From Candidatus Pelagibacter communis (GTDB taxonomy: Bacteria > Pseudomonadota > Alphaproteobacteria > Pelagibacterales > Pelagibacteraceae), in assembly GCF_001179965.1 (NCBI RefSeq), contig NZ_CVSH01000026.1, positions 1 to 64,000 on the forward strand: a DNA stretch of 64,000 bases, written 5' to 3'. This document shows, in pieces, positions 61,986-64,000 of this stretch. The notes under the pieces were generated by a model. The model ran no database searches. It was given only the letters and a program-made list of their open reading frames with translations, and had not been told where the DNA came from. A program made the translations under genes and the position numbers. How positions within the stretch are numbered: the first letter of the stretch is position 1; the number at the start of each line of letters is the position of its first letter.

Positions 61986-63805
61986 TGTTTAAAGGTAAAT
62001 TTATAGACAACTTGCCTAAGATTTATGGAACATACACAGGAGGTTTCCTTGTATTCATAATCTTAATGGCAATAGCTGAACAAGCTGGAATGTCTGCAAA
62101 ATTAATAGGAATATTTTTTGTGGCATTTACAGTTTTAATTTATGCACTAATTGGTTATCTATCTAGAACACTTCAAGTTGACGCGTATTATGTAGCTGGA
62201 AGACAGGTTCCAACAGTATTTAACGGTATGGCAACTGCTGCTGACTGGATGTCAGGAGCATCGTTTGTTGCAATGGCTGGTGGTATCTACTTCAAAGGTT
62301 ATGGTTACATGGCGCTTTTAGTTGGATGGACTGGTGGATACGTTCTTGTAGCATCACTGCTTGCACCTTACTTGAGAAAGTTTGGTTGCTATACTGTGCC
62401 AGATTTCATTGGTACAAGATACGGTGGTAACGCGGCAAGACTATGTGCTGTATTAGTACTAACAGTTGCTTCATTCACTTACGTGACTGCACAGATCAAT
62501 GCAACAGGAACTATTGCATCAGTTGCATTAGATATTCCTTTTGGGATTGCAGTTTATGTTGGTCTAGCGAGTATTTTAATGTGCTCTATGCTAGGTGGAA
62601 TGAGAGCAGTTACTTGGACACAAGTTGCACAATACATTGTATTGATTATTGCATACTTGTTACCTGTATTCTGGATCAGTAACAAATTAGGTGCTGGTGT
62701 ATTTCCGCACTTTATGTTAGCAGATGAAGTTGCTAGAATTGCTGAACTTGAGTCTCAGTTTGGTCTAGGAACTGTTAAAAACTCTGCAGCTGATTTAGCT
62801 ACAGTACCAAAAGGTTTAGCTGGAATAACTAAAGCTCACTCGGATGTAAACACAACACCTTGGAAATTTATTTCATTGGCGGTTTGTATGATGGCTGGAA
62901 CAGCTTCATTACCTCACGTTATGATGAGATACTTTACTACTCCAAGTGTTAAATCAGCTAGAAGATCAGTAGGTTGGTCATTATTCTTTATCTTCCTATT
63001 ATATTCTTCAGCGCCGATGTTAGCTACATTATCTAAGCTTTCATTAATGGATCCAAACTTAGCAACTGGAATTATTGGTAAATCAATTGCTGATGTTCAA
63101 GCATTAGACTGGTACCAAAACTGGAACCAAGCAAACTTAATGTTTGTCAGCGACTTTAACGGAAATGGAACTCTTGAGTTAAACGAGTTTTTCATGGGTG
63201 GTAAAGCCGTTGTATTAGCAACACCAGAAATAGCTGGATTACCTTATGTAATTTCAGGACTAGTTGCTGCAGGTGGTATGGCTGCTGCCATGTCTACTGC
63301 TGATGGATTAGTTTTAGCAATTGCGAACGCTTTATCTCATGACTTATACTATAAGATCATTGACCCTAAAGCTGAAACAGCAAAAAGATTAATTGTTGCA
63401 AGAGTATTACTTGTATTAATTGGTTTTGCTGGAGCAACAATTGCGGCTCTTGAAATTCAAGGTATCTTAGGTTCGGTTATCTGGGCTTTTGACTTTGCAA
63501 TGTCAGGGTTATTCTTCCCACTTGTACTTGGTGTATGGTGGAAGAGAGCTAATGCACAGGGTGCAGTTGCTGGAATGCTTCTTGGTCTAGCTTCAGGAAC
63601 AGCGTACTTAATTTGGGTACGAACTGGTGGAGCAGGATTCTGGGGTGTTACGCAATTAACATTCGGTATTGTTGGATCATTAGTAAGTTTAGTTTCTATG
63701 GTTGTGGTAAGTTTAATGACTAAAGCACCAGATGCAGCTACACAGAGAATGGTTGACGAAGTACGTGTACCAAGCGGTAAAACTGTACTTGGCAAACAAC
63801 ACTAA
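61985..63805 (+). CDS. Sodium:solute symporter (VC_2705/ActP-like) with EF-hand loop
   Basis: The 606-aa protein is a multi-helix SSS-family transporter with YYVAGRQVPTVFNGMATAADWMSGASF, GWTGGYVLVASLLAPYLRKFGCYTVPDFIGTRYGG, ASLPHVMMRYFTTPS, AAMSTADGLVLAIANALSHD and GLFFPLVLGVWWKRANAQGA. It is acetate/monocarboxylate-like. Residues 390-401 (DFNGNGTLELNE) form a perfect EF-hand calcium loop within an insertion before a membrane helix. Its closeness to acs fits acetate import and activation. Codon use looks more GC-rich and regular than in neighbours, as in highly expressed genes. Confidence 0.93.
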   Translation: MFKGKFIDNLPKIYGTYTGGFLVFIILMAIAEQAGMSAKLIGIFFVAFTVLIYALIGYLSRTLQVDAYYVAGRQVPTVFNGMATAADWMSGASFVAMAGGIYFKGYGYMALLVGWTGGYVLVASLLAPYLRKFGCYTVPDFIGTRYGGNAARLCAVLVLTVASFTYVTAQINATGTIASVALDIPFGIAVYVGLASILMCSMLGGMRAVTWTQVAQYIVLIIAYLLPVFWISNKLGAGVFPHFMLADEVARIAELESQFGLGTVKNSAADLATVPKGLAGITKAHSDVNTTPWKFISLAVCMMAGTASLPHVMMRYFTTPSVKSARRSVGWSLFFIFLLYSSAPMLATLSKLSLMDPNLATGIIGKSIADVQALDWYQNWNQANLMFVSDFNGNGTLELNEFFMGGKAVVLATPEIAGLPYVISGLVAAGGMAAAMSTADGLVLAIANALSHDLYYKIIDPKAETAKRLIVARVLLVLIGFAGATIAALEIQGILGSVIWAFDFAMSGLFFPLVLGVWWKRANAQGAVAGMLLGLASGTAYLIWVRTGGAGFWGVTQLTFGIVGSLVSLVSMVVVSLMTKAPDAATQRMVDEVRVPSGKTVLGKQH

Positions 63806-63819
63806 TTAAATCTATTTTT

Positions 63820-63844
63820 AAAGGGGCGAATTATTCGCCCCTTT
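63820..63844 (+). terminator. Terminator-like hairpin after the symporter
   Basis: An 11-bp perfect stem (63820-63830 with 63834-63844, core GGGGCGAA/TTCGCCCC, three-base loop) begins 15 bp after the symporter stop. The T-run after it is short (TTTAA) and part of the stem, so termination may be partial or the hairpin may protect the 3' end. Confidence 0.8.
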
Positions 63845-63864
63845 AACTTCAAATCAAGAACACT

Positions 63865-64000
63865 ATGTCTGCTAACTTTCATCCTTTAGTATATCTAATT
63901 GACTATGTAATGGGAGTAATTATGTGGACACTCATTGGTAGAGTTGCAATGAATATATTTCAAAGGGAAGACTCAAACTTTTTTTTTATGAAGGTTTTTG
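63865..64000 (+). CDS. Small membrane protein, 5' part only
   Basis: From the ATG at 63865 a frame runs off the window end. It reads MSANFHPLVYLIDYVMGVIMWTL, one hydrophobic helix, then GRVAMNIFQREDSNFF. It may be a YggT-like membrane protein associated with the symporter, but the fragment is too short to name. It follows the terminator-like hairpin by 20 bp. Confidence 0.65.
   Translation, partial: MSANFHPLVYLIDYVMGVIMWTLIGRVAMNIFQREDSNFFFMKVF

Overview
This window is an AT-rich, tightly packed alphaproteobacterial segment that I assign to the SAR11 clade (Pelagibacterales). Three things support this. Intergenic gaps are tiny, mostly 0-40 bp with many ATGA-type overlaps. Protein composition is rich in Lys, Asn and Ile. 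The gene content and order match what I recall of Candidatus Pelagibacter: lpd-sucBA-sucDC-mdh-mmsA-sdhBADC-asd-dmdA-hydrolase-dmdBC-leuBDC-rplS-trmD-rpsP-ffh. I see no tRNA, rRNA, insertion sequence, prophage or CRISPR array.

Layout. (1) 1-63 is an inverted copy of part of sucA fused to a truncated priA and looks like a chimeric contig end. (2) 64-26936, minus strand: one almost gapless run, read right to left. It carries ffh, the ribosomal cluster rpsP-trmD-rplS, leucine synthesis (leuCDB), DMSP demethylation (dmdC, dmdB, an uncharacterised hydrolase, dmdA), asd, succinate dehydrogenase (sdhCDAB), mmsA, mdh, succinyl-CoA synthetase, the 2-oxoglutarate dehydrogenase complex and priA. (3) A structured RNA candidate lies upstream of ffh, with dapF and ftsY diverging on the plus strand. 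(4) 28834-40299, minus strand: a probable 2-hydroxy/2-oxo acid uptake and oxidation block (TRAP transporter dctPQM, D- and L-hydroxyacid dehydrogenases, a reductase, an aminotransferase) with an amidase, small membrane and secreted proteins and a PagL-like protein. (5) 40331-44448, minus strand: cytochrome c maturation (ccmCDEFGH). (6) 44623-49451: hspQ, yciB, DUF2794, a BI-1 protein, an aldo/keto reductase, an IalB-like protein and argG. (7) 49457-53307: a photolyase/cryptochrome-like cluster. (8) 53313-58294: folD, yggT, mscS, hemD, hemC, tsaD. (9) 58477-61603: an EVE protein, acetyl-CoA synthetase with a lysine-rich tail, and a conserved hypothetical. (10) 61722-64000: a DUF4212/sodium symporter pair, a terminator and the start of a small membrane protein.

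The genes fit a streamlined marine heterotroph. DMSP demethylation, small organic acid uptake and acetate activation feed acetyl-CoA or propionyl-CoA level intermediates into the TCA-cycle genes of the same segment. Haem synthesis (hemC, hemD) and haem attachment (ccm) are also present.

Seven genes (dapF, lldD, ccmF, the aldo/keto reductase, the photolyase-related gene, mscS and the gene at 60976-61603) are each broken by a one-base shift in a homopolymer. Six have one A/T too many and one (ccmF) has one too few. With the chimeric end, this suggests amplified or homopolymer-error-prone sequence more than real gene decay, although transcript slippage is a live alternative.

The most interesting biological leads are the structured leader of ffh, the CTG-started hydrolase inside the dmd operon, the 15-bp dyad before ccmC, the photolyase cluster with a domain-permuted member and an atypical short-chain dehydrogenase, the histone-like tail on acetyl-CoA synthetase, and a perfect EF-hand loop in the sodium symporter.
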